Shown here one piece after another: positions 21,689 to 30,039 of a DNA stretch of 37,288 nt (the first letter of the stretch is position 1; every line of letters starts with the position of its first letter). Made by a program: the position numbers and the translations under genes. This DNA comes from Chloroflexota bacterium (GTDB lineage Bacteria > Chloroflexota > Dehalococcoidia > Lucifugimonadales > Australimonadaceae). The stretch lies in NCBI GenBank assembly GCA_022561985.1, contig JADFQE010000012.1, positions 1-37,288 on the forward strand, in the 5' to 3' direction. The notes below the pieces were generated by a model. That model was not told where the DNA came from and searched no databases. It worked only from the letters and a program-made list of their open reading frames with translations.

Positions 21689-21694
21689 GCCCTA
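21673..21694. repeat. Solo end of the 145-bp repeat family (copy E) between ccmE and the DUF309 gene
   Basis: gtgggtcaagggccacgcccta, overlapping the ccmE stop codon. Confidence 0.75.
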
Positions 21695-22156
21695 GGTGGA
21701 GAGGTTCTCGACTTCGAGGGATTGGTATTTCGAGGGGCATTTGACGTAGACGCGGTCGGCCACGAACAGGCCGCCGTCCTCGTACGTGCCGCCAAGCACG
21801 ATCTCGGTGTGTGGGTTGAAGAAGAGGTCCGGCAGGACGCCGTCGTACGTCGCGCTCACCTGGACGCCGTTCTCCGTCAGCAGGAAGTGCGCGAGGGTGG
21901 ACGTGCCGCCCTCCCGCTTGAAGCTGTCGTCCACGAGCTTGCCCTTGACCTGCACGGACTGCGTGACGCCCGAGGGCCCGAGCTCGACGAGCTCGTCCAC
22001 GGTCAGGTAGAAGGACTGCGCGCTCTCGAAGGCGGTGTAGCCGAAGTAGCCGAACGCCGCCAGCATGATGGCGGCGAGGATCATCACCTTGCGCCCGCGC
22101 GTGAGCACGCTGGCGCTTCTGGGACCCTGGGGTGGCTCGGCGGGTGTGTACTGCAT
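21692..22156 (-). CDS. ccmE: Cytochrome c maturation protein CcmE (heme chaperone)
   Basis: FESAQSFYLTVDELVELGPSGVTQSVQVKGKLVDDSFKREGGTSTLAHFLLTENGVQVSATYDGVLPDLFFNPHTEIVLGGTYEDGGLFVADRVYVKCPSKYQ. Confidence 0.88.
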   Translation of the reverse strand: MQYTPAEPPQGPRSASVLTRGRKVMILAAIMLAAFGYFGYTAFESAQSFYLTVDELVELGPSGVTQSVQVKGKLVDDSFKREGGTSTLAHFLLTENGVQVSATYDGVLPDLFFNPHTEIVLGGTYEDGGLFVADRVYVKCPSKYQSLEVENLST

Positions 22157-22166
22157 GGTCCTTATC

Positions 22167-23270
22167 CTAACGCACTCCGACGAACTCGCCCATCTTTGAC
22201 ATGAGCCCGCGCCCCGCGAGCTCCGCCTCGTAGAGCCGGAGGATGCGTGGGTCCTCGTCCTCGTATTCGACCTGGCGCCCGCCGTCCTTCTCGGACCGGT
22301 CCATGTTCTCGTAGCCGACCATCTTCGAATCGAGCACGGGGTAGCGGGCACCGCCGAAGCCGAACACGAGGTACCGCGAGACGCCGTCCGACACGTTGAA
22401 GTGCTGGTGGTACGTGGGCCCGTCGGGCGGCGCGTAGAGCGTGCCCGGCTTCCAGTCCACGCGTACGGCATCGACCGGGTCCTCGCCGGCCTTCCACAGC
22501 AGCGAGTAGCCCTCGCCCGTCACGCAGAAGATGTGCGCGCCCGCGTTGTGGGCGTGCGCTTTTTTGTACGTGCCCTGCTGGAACTCCGAGATGTGGCAGT
22601 GCATGGAGCTGTCGCCCAGGAGGAACTGGATGTTGTTCCCCGCGGCGCCCCTGGCCTTCCAGACCGGCAGCTCGAAGTTGACGAGGTCCGGCACGAAGTT
22701 CGTCTCCCACTGGTGGCGCCCCGGCTTGACCTCGCGGAACTCGCCCTCGCCCTCGAAGTACCGCTCCACGCTCGCGCGCTCCGGGAACGTGAACGGGTTC
22801 TCGAAGATGAACTCCGGCCGGTGGAAGATGTTGAAGATGATGGGCAGGTCGGTGACCGCCGCCAGCCTGGCCGGCTCCGTCCCCGATCCGTTGAAGATCT
22901 GGTGCTTCGCGTTCATGGGGATGCCGAATATCGCCGTCGGCCCCCACTCGAAGGAGTGCTTCTTGCCGTCGGGCCCCTCGATCACGGTCGCGCCGCGGCC
23001 GGAGATCACGTGCATGAGCTCGTCGTGCATGTGCTGCTCGGGCTTGAGCTCCCCGCCCGGCGGTATCTCGACCACGTACGCGGACAGGAAATCGCTCTTG
23101 CCCGCCAGGTGCACGTAGGTGCCGAGCCCACCGAGGCGCTCCCACGGCTCGACGGCGATGGTGTGGCAGTCGATCGAGTAGGCCTCGACCACCGGGATGC
23201 CCTCTGTCTTGAGGAAGTCCCGGTAGGGGAACACGCCGTAATACGGGTTGAAGTCGATCTCGTCGCTCAT
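22167..23270 (-). CDS. Bicupin protein, copy 1
   Basis: MSDEIDFNPYYGVFPYRDFLKTEGIPVVEAYSIDCHTIAVEPWERLGGLG...PEQHMHDELMHVISGRGATVIEG...KKAHAHNAGAHIFCVTGEGYSLLW; two cupin-like halves. Confidence 0.82.
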   Translation of the reverse strand: MSDEIDFNPYYGVFPYRDFLKTEGIPVVEAYSIDCHTIAVEPWERLGGLGTYVHLAGKSDFLSAYVVEIPPGGELKPEQHMHDELMHVISGRGATVIEGPDGKKHSFEWGPTAIFGIPMNAKHQIFNGSGTEPARLAAVTDLPIIFNIFHRPEFIFENPFTFPERASVERYFEGEGEFREVKPGRHQWETNFVPDLVNFELPVWKARGAAGNNIQFLLGDSSMHCHISEFQQGTYKKAHAHNAGAHIFCVTGEGYSLLWKAGEDPVDAVRVDWKPGTLYAPPDGPTYHQHFNVSDGVSRYLVFGFGGARYPVLDSKMVGYENMDRSEKDGGRQVEYEDEDPRILRLYEAELAGRGLMSKMGEFVGVR

Positions 23271-23394
23271 CGCTGTTTGTCCTGACTGTGCGCCTACGCT
23301 ATCGCTCCGGCTCCGGACTGAAGCGGCACGCGCTGCTTCGGCTGTCTTGCCCGGCGCACGCCGACATCTGTCGGTCCCCGACGCCGCGCCCCTT

Positions 23395-24516
23395 TTATGG
23401 GTCAAGGGCTGTGCCCTTGCCCTCCATGAACTCGTGCATGCGCGAGCGGAGGCCCCGCTTCTCCAGCTCCTGCTCGAAGAGCACGTGGATGCGTGGGTCC
23501 TCGTCCTGGTACTCGATCTGCATCCCCCCCGCCGTCTCGGACTTGTCCATATTCTCATAGACCCACATCTTGGAGTCGAGCACCGGATACCGCGACCCTC
23601 CGAAGTCGAACACCAGGTAGCGCGACTGCTGTTCCGCCACGTTGAAGTGCTGGTGGTACGTGGGCCCGTCCGGCGGCGCATAAAGCGTGCCCGGCTTCCA
23701 GTCCACGCGCACGGCATCGACCGGGTTCTCACCGGCCTTCCACAGCAGCGAGTAGCCCTCGCCCGTCACGCAGAAGATGTGCGCGCCCGCGTTGTGTGCG
23801 TGCGCCTTCTTGTAGGTGCCTTCGAAGAACTGGGAGATGTGACAGTGCATCGAGCTGTCGCCGAGCAGGAACTGGATGTTGTTCCCCGCAGCCCCGCGGG
23901 CGATCCACGGCGGCAGCTCGAAGTTGACGAGGTCCGGCACGAAGTTCGTCTCCCACTGGTGCCGTCCCGGCTTGATCTTGCGGAACTCGCCCTCGCCCTC
24001 GTAGTACCGGTCGGTCTCCGCGCGCTCCGGGAACGTGAACGGGTTCTCGAAGATGAACTCCGGCCGGTGGAAGATGTTGAAGATGATGGGCAGGTCGGTG
24101 ACCGCGGCGAGCCTGGCGGGCTCCGTCCCCGATCCGTTGAAGATCTGGTGCTTGGCGTTCATGGGGATGCCGAATATCGCCGTCGGCCCCCACTCGAAGG
24201 AGTGCTTCTTCCCGCTCGGGTCCTCGATCACGGTCGCGCCGCGGCCGGAGATCACGTGCATGAGCTCGTCGTGCATGTGCTGCTCGGGCTTGAGCTCGCC
24301 GCCCGGCGGTATCTCGACCACGTAGGCGGACAGGTAATCGCTCTTGCCCGCCAGGTGCACGTAGGCCCCGAGCCCACCCAAGCGCTCCCACGGCTCGACG
24401 GCGATGGTGTGGCAGTCGACAGCGTAGGCCTCGACCACGGGGATGCCCTCGCTCTTCACGAAGTCCCGGTAGGGGAACACGCCGTAGTACGGGTTGAAGT
24501 CGGTCTCGTCGGCCAT
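23395..24516 (-). CDS. Bicupin protein, copy 2 (tandem paralog)
   Basis: MADETDFNPYYGVFPYRDFVKSEGIPVVEAYAVDCHTIAVEPWERLGGLGAYVHLAGKSDYLSAYVVEIPPGGELKPEQHMHDELMH; near-identical to copy 1 over most of its length. Confidence 0.82.
   Translation of the reverse strand: MADETDFNPYYGVFPYRDFVKSEGIPVVEAYAVDCHTIAVEPWERLGGLGAYVHLAGKSDYLSAYVVEIPPGGELKPEQHMHDELMHVISGRGATVIEDPSGKKHSFEWGPTAIFGIPMNAKHQIFNGSGTEPARLAAVTDLPIIFNIFHRPEFIFENPFTFPERAETDRYYEGEGEFRKIKPGRHQWETNFVPDLVNFELPPWIARGAAGNNIQFLLGDSSMHCHISQFFEGTYKKAHAHNAGAHIFCVTGEGYSLLWKAGENPVDAVRVDWKPGTLYAPPDGPTYHQHFNVAEQQSRYLVFDFGGSRYPVLDSKMWVYENMDKSETAGGMQIEYQDEDPRIHVLFEQELEKRGLRSRMHEFMEGKGTALDP
23397..23419. repeat. Solo end of repeat family (copy F)
   Basis: atgggtcaagggctgtgcccttg; encodes the bicupin-2 C-terminal GKGTALDP*. 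Confidence 0.8.
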
Positions 24517-24661
24517 GCTGAGCTCCTGACTGTGCGCCTACGCTTCGCTCCGGCTCCGGACTGAAGCGGCACGCGCTGCTGCGGCTGTCTTGCTCGGCGC
24601 ACGCCGACGCTCCTCGGTCACTCGCGGGCGCCGACATCTGTCGGTCTACGACGTGTGCCCC

Positions 24662-24964
24662 TTATGTGGGTCCAGGGCTGTGCCCTGGGGCTGTGCCCTG
24701 CTCGCGCGCGGCCAGGGTGTGCTGGAGCTCCTCGAGGTCTCGACGCAGCTCGCGGTTCTTCCGTCCGACGTAGAAGGCGTACGCGAAGAAGCCTGCCCAT
24801 GCGAGCGCCGTGCCGGCGAGCAGGAAGCCCAGGTTGCTCTCGCCGGGCGCGCCCTGCGGGGCGACTGCGGCAAGCGCGGTGAGCGGTGCGAGCGCCACGA
24901 GGGCGGTCACGTATGCGGCCGTGGTGAGTTTCCTGATCAACGTCGGTGTCCTCCTCTTTCGCAC
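24662..24964 (-). CDS. ccmD: CcmD-like small membrane protein
   Basis: ESNLGFLLAGTALAWAGFFAYAFYVGRKNRELRRDLEELQHTL, single TM, between ccmC and the bicupins; tail ..GTAPGHSPGPT* is repeat-derived. Confidence 0.65.
   Translation of the reverse strand: MRKRRTPTLIRKLTTAAYVTALVALAPLTALAAVAPQGAPGESNLGFLLAGTALAWAGFFAYAFYVGRKNRELRRDLEELQHTLAAREQGTAPGHSPGPT
24666..24690. repeat. Solo end of repeat family (copy G) with a partial internal duplication
   Basis: gtgggtccagggctgtgccctggggctgtgccctg; overlaps ccmD 3' end. Confidence 0.75.
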
Positions 24965-24982
24965 GGGCTCCGTCGCCTGGGG

Positions 24983-25696
24983 CTACCCCACGCGGGCCCG
25001 CAGCTCATCGAGCGCCTGCTCGTCCGCGCGCTGCGCGGTGCGCTCGCGGAACAGGTATGCGAACACGAGCATGAACGTGAGCGCGCTGAAGTACAGCGTC
25101 GTCCGCATCTCCGGCGCGAGTCCGCCTGATTCCGCGAAGGGCCCCGTGACGAGCTCGGGGTGCAGCGAGCGCCACAGCTCCGCCGCGTAGTACACGATCG
25201 GGACGTCCACGAAGCCGACGATGCCGACGACGGCCGCCCAGCGGGCGCCGCGGCGCTTGTCGGGAGCGTACGCGCGCACCATGAGATACCCGATGTAGAT
25301 CAGCCACAGCACGAAGGTCGTCGTCAGCTTCGCGTCCCACACCCACCACACGCCCCACACCGGCTTGGCCCAGATCGCCCCCGTGACCATCGCGACCGTG
25401 AGGAACAGCATGCCGACCTCGCCGGCGGCGTACGCGCGGCGGTCCCAGACCTCGGTGCGCTTCACCAGGTACATGATGCTGGAGACGAAGACGATGAAGA
25501 ACGCGAGGAACCCGACCCAGACGGTCGGGACGTGGAAGTAGAAGAGGCGCTGCACGATCCCCATGACGCGCTCGGTGGGCACGTACTGGAAGATCAGGTA
25601 CAGGTCGGTGAAGAGGAAGGCCGCGCCGACGATGAGCAAGGCGGGCTGGACGAGCCCCGTCTTTCCGGGTGCGCGAGTGGTTCCAACGGTCGCCAC
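24983..25696 (-). CDS. ccmC: Heme exporter protein CcmC
   Basis: QRLFYFHVPTVWVGFLAFFIVFVSSIMYLVKR...IWAKPVWGVWWVWDAKLTTTFVLWLIYIGYLMVR (tryptophan-rich WGVWWVWDAKLT motif). Confidence 0.93.
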   Translation of the reverse strand: MATVGTTRAPGKTGLVQPALLIVGAAFLFTDLYLIFQYVPTERVMGIVQRLFYFHVPTVWVGFLAFFIVFVSSIMYLVKRTEVWDRRAYAAGEVGMLFLTVAMVTGAIWAKPVWGVWWVWDAKLTTTFVLWLIYIGYLMVRAYAPDKRRGARWAAVVGIVGFVDVPIVYYAAELWRSLHPELVTGPFAESGGLAPEMRTTLYFSALTFMLVFAYLFRERTAQRADEQALDELRARVG

Positions 25697-25698
25697 AC

Positions 25699-26373
25699 TC
25701 ACTCCTCGAGCACGAACTCGAACGCCCAAGATGATAGCACAAGGAAGGCGATATCGAAGGCCAGCATCAGGCGCAGCCACAAGTCGATGTCCCCCCATCC
25801 ACCACCATCGAGCAGCAGCGACGTGGCCGAAACCGCGGCGATGATGACGGGAAGCGCGACGGGCAGGAACAGCACCGGCAGCAGCAGCTCCCGCGCCCGC
25901 GTGTGCACCGCGATCGCCGAGAACAGCGTGCCGACCGCCGCCATGCCCAGGGTGGCAAGCACCGCCGTGACCGCGAAGGGGAGCGAGAGGAACGAGAGGT
26001 CGTGGAGCACCACGAACACCGGGAGCATCGCGGCCTCGACCACGATCATGATCGTGAACGCCCCCAGCAGCTTGCCGAGATAGATGGCCTCCCGCGGCAC
26101 CGGCGCGAGCAGCAGCGCCTCCAGCGTCCCCCGGTCGCGCTCGAGCACGAAGGTGCGGTTCATCCCGACGATGCCCGCGAAGACGTAGGCGACCCACACC
26201 ATGCCGGGGCCGATCAGCGCGACCACCTGCGGCGCCGGGTCGAAGGTGAACTTGAAGATGAACGCGACGACGAGCGCGAACATGAATACACCGGAGAGCG
26301 TCTCGCGCGTGCGCGCCTCGATCATGACGTCCTTCCGGTAGATGGCCAGCGCCGAGCGGACGTACGCGCTCAC
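25699..26373 (-). CDS. ccmB: Heme exporter protein CcmB
   Basis: AIYRKDVMIEARTRETLSGVFMFALVVAFIFKFTFD...VFAGIVGMNRTFVLERDRGTLEALLLAPVPREAIYLGK. Confidence 0.9.
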   Translation of the reverse strand: MSAYVRSALAIYRKDVMIEARTRETLSGVFMFALVVAFIFKFTFDPAPQVVALIGPGMVWVAYVFAGIVGMNRTFVLERDRGTLEALLLAPVPREAIYLGKLLGAFTIMIVVEAAMLPVFVVLHDLSFLSLPFAVTAVLATLGMAAVGTLFSAIAVHTRARELLLPVLFLPVALPVIIAAVSATSLLLDGGGWGDIDLWLRLMLAFDIAFLVLSSWAFEFVLEE

Positions 26374-27116
26374 GGCGCCACCTCGGACTGGCGCGTGACG
26401 ATCGCGCGGACATCCGCCGGGGTCACGTCCGTCGATCGGCCCGCCAGCGCGACGCGTCCCTCCGCGAGCACGACGATCTGGTCGGCCAGCGCCAGGCCGC
26501 GCTCCATCCCGTGCGTGGTCATGACCACCGCCGCACCGCCGTCGCTGACGCCCCGGACCAGCCGGTCGAGCATCGCCAGTCCGGACACATCAAGCCCCGT
26601 TTCCGGCTCGTCCAGCAGCAGGACCGAGGGGCGGTGCAGCAGCGCCCGCGCGATCGCAAGGCGCTTCTGCATGCCGTTCGACAGCCCGCGGACCCGGCGG
26701 TCCGCCCACGCGCTCCCGCCGACGTCCTCCAGCACCTGGCCGATGCGCGCCCGCGCGTCCGCCACCCCGTAGAGCCGCGCGTAGAAGGCAAGGTTCTCCC
26801 CGGCCGTGAGGTCGTCGTAGAGCAGCGGCTGGTGGCCGACGTAGCCCACGATGGAGCGCAGCCGCGCCGCGTCCTTGGCGCGGTCGAAGCCGCCGACCAC
26901 GACGGTGCCGGCATCAGGCCGCGCGAGGGAGGCGATGACGCGCAGCAGCGTGCTCTTGCCGGCGCCGTTGTGGCCGAGCACCGCGAGGGTCTGGCCCCAC
27001 GCGACGCGCAGATCGACGTCGATCAGCGCCCGCGTCGTGCCGAAGGTCTTCGAGAGTCCGGAAACCGCGATGGCCATCGCGGGGCCGGCGGCAGCGGCCG
27101 GTGGTGTCTCTTGCAT
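26370..27116 (-). CDS. ccmA: Heme exporter ATP-binding protein CcmA
   Basis: ABC ATPase: GHNGAGKSTLLRVIASL, GLSNGMQKRLAIARALLHRPSVLLLDEPETGLD; overlaps ccmB. Confidence 0.9.
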   Translation of the reverse strand: MQETPPAAAAGPAMAIAVSGLSKTFGTTRALIDVDLRVAWGQTLAVLGHNGAGKSTLLRVIASLARPDAGTVVVGGFDRAKDAARLRSIVGYVGHQPLLYDDLTAGENLAFYARLYGVADARARIGQVLEDVGGSAWADRRVRGLSNGMQKRLAIARALLHRPSVLLLDEPETGLDVSGLAMLDRLVRGVSDGGAAVVMTTHGMERGLALADQIVVLAEGRVALAGRSTDVTPADVRAIVTRQSEVAP

Positions 27117-27251
27117 GAGCGGTGTGGTCCTGCAGGCGTGCGCCTGGCTTGGCGCCGCCCGCATAGTGTAGCGTGGAACCACGTCCAGCCGGTGCTCATC
27201 GGCCGCATGCCCCGCTGGCAGCATGCCCCACCATCGTACGGAGGAACCCCC

Positions 27252-27872
27252 GTGGAGTTACTGAGACAGATCGGGAACGCGCTCGGCATGCGCAACATCC
27301 CCGAGGGCATGGAGGACCGCGTGCCACCGGGGCAGTACGTCACGCCCAAGATGCCCGTGATGAACATGGGCTTCGTCCCCAAGGTGCCGGTCGAGACCTG
27401 GACGCTCCAAGTCTTCGGCCAGGTCGAGGAGCCGGTGGAGCTGGACTGGGAGGGGTTCTTGGCCCTCGCGCAGCAGACCGAGACCGTCGACTTCCACTGT
27501 GTCACGCAGTGGAGCCGGCTGAATGTCGGCTGGGAGGGCGTGCCGGCCGGCGTCGTGCTCGACCTCGCGCGGCCGAAGCCGGATGCGCGGTTCGTGATGC
27601 TGCACTGCGCCGACGGCTACACGACGAACCTCGCCCTCGACGCGGTGCGCGCCCCGGACGCGCTGTTCGCGCACCGGCGGGACGGCGCGCCGCTGGAGGC
27701 CGCGCACGGCGCACCCGTCCGGCTGGTGGTGCCGGCACGCTACGGCTGGAAGAGCGCCAAGTGGGTGACGGGCGTGGAGCTGCTGACGGACGACGCGCCA
27801 GGCTTCTGGGAGCAGAACGGCTACCACATGCGCGGCGACCCGTGGGCCGAAGAGCGCTTCGCAAGGGCATAG
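27252..27872 (+). CDS. Molybdopterin-dependent oxidoreductase (sulfite oxidase-like Moco domain)
   Basis: PVETWTLQVFGQVEEPVELDWEGFLALAQQTETVDFHCVTQWSRLNVGWEGVPAGVVLDLARP...HCADGYTTNLALD...VRLVVPARYGWKSAKWVTGVELL; GTG start. Confidence 0.87.
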   Translation: MELLRQIGNALGMRNIPEGMEDRVPPGQYVTPKMPVMNMGFVPKVPVETWTLQVFGQVEEPVELDWEGFLALAQQTETVDFHCVTQWSRLNVGWEGVPAGVVLDLARPKPDARFVMLHCADGYTTNLALDAVRAPDALFAHRRDGAPLEAAHGAPVRLVVPARYGWKSAKWVTGVELLTDDAPGFWEQNGYHMRGDPWAEERFARA

Positions 27873-28006
27873 CCCTTGACCCACTCGCCAGCTTGGAACG
27901 ACGGTTGTTCACGGGCGCGGCTGAGCGCTGGCCGGGATGCTGTTGGACGGCGACGGCACGCCACCATGAGCGGTGCTACCCGATGTGGGTGCGGGGCGGC
28001 GCCCTG
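27862..28006. repeat. Full-length 145-bp inverted-terminal-repeat element (copy A)
   Basis: caagggcatagcccttgacccac ... gtgggtgcggggcggcgccctg; interior nearly identical to copy B. Confidence 0.92.
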
Positions 28007-28007
28007 C

Positions 28008-28301
28008 CTAGCTAGCCGGGGGGTGGTCGGACTCGGCGGCGATCTGCGCACGGATGCGCTCACGCAGCTCCGGCGGGGCGGTCTTGGGCTCCAGGTCCTG
28101 CAGCGTCCTGACCGTTGCCTTGAACGTGGCGACGTAAGGGGGGCAGTCGGGGCAGTCGCGGACGTGGGCGTCGAACTTCTCTGCGTCGCGCTCGGAGAGC
28201 TCTTCGTCGACGTAGTCCGAGCAGTTCGCGAGCACGTCGCGACAGTCGAACTCGTCCTTCCCGACGAGCCTCCGAAACCAGCCGAAGGGACCTCTACTCA
28301 T
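28008..28301 (-). CDS. Zinc-finger anti-sigma factor (ZAS/HC2-type)
   Basis: FDCRDVLANCSDYVDEELSERDAEKFDAHVRDCPDCPPYVATFKATVRTL, HxxxCxxC motif; divergent from an ECF sigma gene. Confidence 0.82.
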   Translation of the reverse strand: MSRGPFGWFRRLVGKDEFDCRDVLANCSDYVDEELSERDAEKFDAHVRDCPDCPPYVATFKATVRTLQDLEPKTAPPELRERIRAQIAAESDHPPAS

Positions 28302-28353
28302 AGCTCTCACGGTGCGCCTCCGCATCGGCCGACCGTCAACGCGTGTCCCTCAT

Positions 28354-28377
28354 GTGGGTCCAGGGCTGTGCCCTGGG
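28354..28377. repeat. Solo end of repeat family (copy H) between divergent anti-sigma and sigma genes
   Basis: gtgggtccagggctgtgccctggg. Confidence 0.78.
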
Positions 28378-28508
28378 TGCGCAACGGTACGGCATCGCCG
28401 AACTCAACGGCACCCGGTAGAATACGGGCGTCGACTCCACGAACAGTGATTCGATGCCGCCAGCGCCACGGAAGGTGCATGCGGCCCAGCCTATCCCCGG
28501 GTGGCTCT

Positions 28509-29045
28509 GTGAACGACGAAACGTTCAGCTCCATCGTGGAGCAGTACACCAGCTACGCCTACAACATCGCGTACCGGATGATGCACGATCCGGCCGATGC
28601 GGACGACGTGGTCCAGGACGCCTTCCTGTCGGCCTACCGGGCGCGCGAGCGGTTCCGTGGCGACGCGCAGGTGACGACGTGGCTGTACCGCATCGTCGTG
28701 AACGCCGCCCTCCAGAAGATACGCAAGGAGCGCAAGCCGCAGCGCATGGCCCAGGCGTCCGTCGACGACGTCGAGATCCGCGATTGGAGCCCCGGCCCCG
28801 AGTCGCAGACGCTCAACGAGGAGCTGCGCGAGAAGCTCGAGGAGGCGATCGGCGAGCTGTCCGAGGACTTGCGAACGGCGGTCGTCCTCCGCGACGTGCA
28901 GCAGCTCACGACCGAGGAGGCCGCAACCATCGTCGGCATCAGCGTCCCCGCCTTCAAGGCGCGCCTCCACCGCGGCCGCGTCAACCTCCGCGAGCAGCTC
29001 GACACCTACGTCCACCAAGGCCAAGGGCAAGGGCACAGCCCTTGA
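28509..29045 (+). CDS. ECF-type RNA polymerase sigma factor
   Basis: DADDVVQDAFLSAYRARERFRGDAQVTTWLYRIVVNAALQKIRKER...ELSEDLRTAVVLRDVQQLTTEEAATIVGISVPAFKARLHRGRVNLRE; C-terminus ..GHSP* is repeat-derived. Confidence 0.93.
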   Translation: MNDETFSSIVEQYTSYAYNIAYRMMHDPADADDVVQDAFLSAYRARERFRGDAQVTTWLYRIVVNAALQKIRKERKPQRMAQASVDDVEIRDWSPGPESQTLNEELREKLEEAIGELSEDLRTAVVLRDVQQLTTEEAATIVGISVPAFKARLHRGRVNLREQLDTYVHQGQGQGHSP

Positions 29046-29172
29046 CCCACTCGCCGGCTGAGAACGGCGGTTGTTCACGGGCGCGGCTGAGCGCTGGCCG
29101 GGATGCTGTTGGACGGCGACGGCACGCCACCATGAGCGGTGCTACCTGATGTGGGTGCAGGGCTGCGCCCTG
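29028..29172. repeat. Full-length 145-bp inverted-terminal-repeat element (copy B)
   Basis: caagggcacagcccttgacccac ... gtgggtgcagggctgcgccctg; ends exactly at the korB stop codon. Confidence 0.92.
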
Positions 29173-30039
29173 CTAGAGGTCGTAGGCGGCTAGGAGGGTG
29201 GCGGTGTCCTTCTGGGATGCGCGCTTGTTGAGCTCGTCGGCGCCTGCGTCGAAGGACGGCCGGGACTTGTCCTGGTAGATCAGGCCCAGCGGCACGCCGC
29301 CTTGCTCGATGATCCCGCGGGCCTGGGCGCGGTCCGACGGGTCGTGGTCGGCGGGGATCGTCCATGCGGAGGGGTCGATGCCCTTCTTCTTGTTGCCCTT
29401 GAGGACCTCGAAGGTATCGTTGTAGGTCGTGCAGGGCGACTGGACGTGGACGATGGAGAAGCCCTGGTGCTCCATGCCGTCGAAGATCAGCTTCGCGAGG
29501 TCGCGCGGCTTGACGGAGTAGCTGGACGCGATGTACGTCACGCCGAGGGTGAGGTAGAGCGCCAGCGGGTCGATGGGCGTCTCGAGCTTCCCGTAGGGCG
29601 TCGAGCTCGTGACCGTTCCCTGGACGGTGGTCGGTGACGCCTGGCCCTTGGTGAGGCCGTAGACGCTGTTGTCCATGATCACGGTGCAGATGTTCAGGTT
29701 GCGGGCGGCTTGGGGCCCGATGTGCTCGGCGCCGATGCCGAGGAAGTCGCCGTCGCCGGCCACCGTCACCACGTTGAGCTCAGGCCGGGCCATCTTCACG
29801 CCGAGCGCGAGGGGCAGCGAGCGGCCGTGGATGCCGTGGAAGCCGTAGGGCTGGTCGCCCTCCAGCAGGTGCACGAGGTTGCCGGAGCAGCCGATGCCGG
29901 CGACCACGACGTTGTTGGCCATGGGCGTCTCGTACTTGACGTTCCATTCCGTCATGGCCAACTCAAGCGCGCGCCGCACGCCGAAGTCGCCGCAGCCGGG
30001 GCACCATGTGAAGTCGTATTCGGGGTTGTTCGCGCTCAT
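29173..30039 (-). CDS. korB: 2-oxoacid:ferredoxin oxidoreductase beta subunit
   Basis: DFTWCPGCGDFGVRRALELAM...GIGCSGNL...HGRSLPLALGVKMARPELNVVTVAGDGDFLGIGAEHI...MDNSVYGLTKGQASPT (TPP-binding). Confidence 0.9.
   Translation of the reverse strand: MSANNPEYDFTWCPGCGDFGVRRALELAMTEWNVKYETPMANNVVVAGIGCSGNLVHLLEGDQPYGFHGIHGRSLPLALGVKMARPELNVVTVAGDGDFLGIGAEHIGPQAARNLNICTVIMDNSVYGLTKGQASPTTVQGTVTSSTPYGKLETPIDPLALYLTLGVTYIASSYSVKPRDLAKLIFDGMEHQGFSIVHVQSPCTTYNDTFEVLKGNKKKGIDPSAWTIPADHDPSDRAQARGIIEQGGVPLGLIYQDKSRPSFDAGADELNKRASQKDTATLLAAYDL

Noticed and set aside
23248-24564. Plus-strand 438-aa ORF antisense to bicupin copy 2, and similar ORF 22401..23285
   Set aside because: The resemblance between them arises because the sense genes are paralogs; the sense frame has the conserved cupin motifs.
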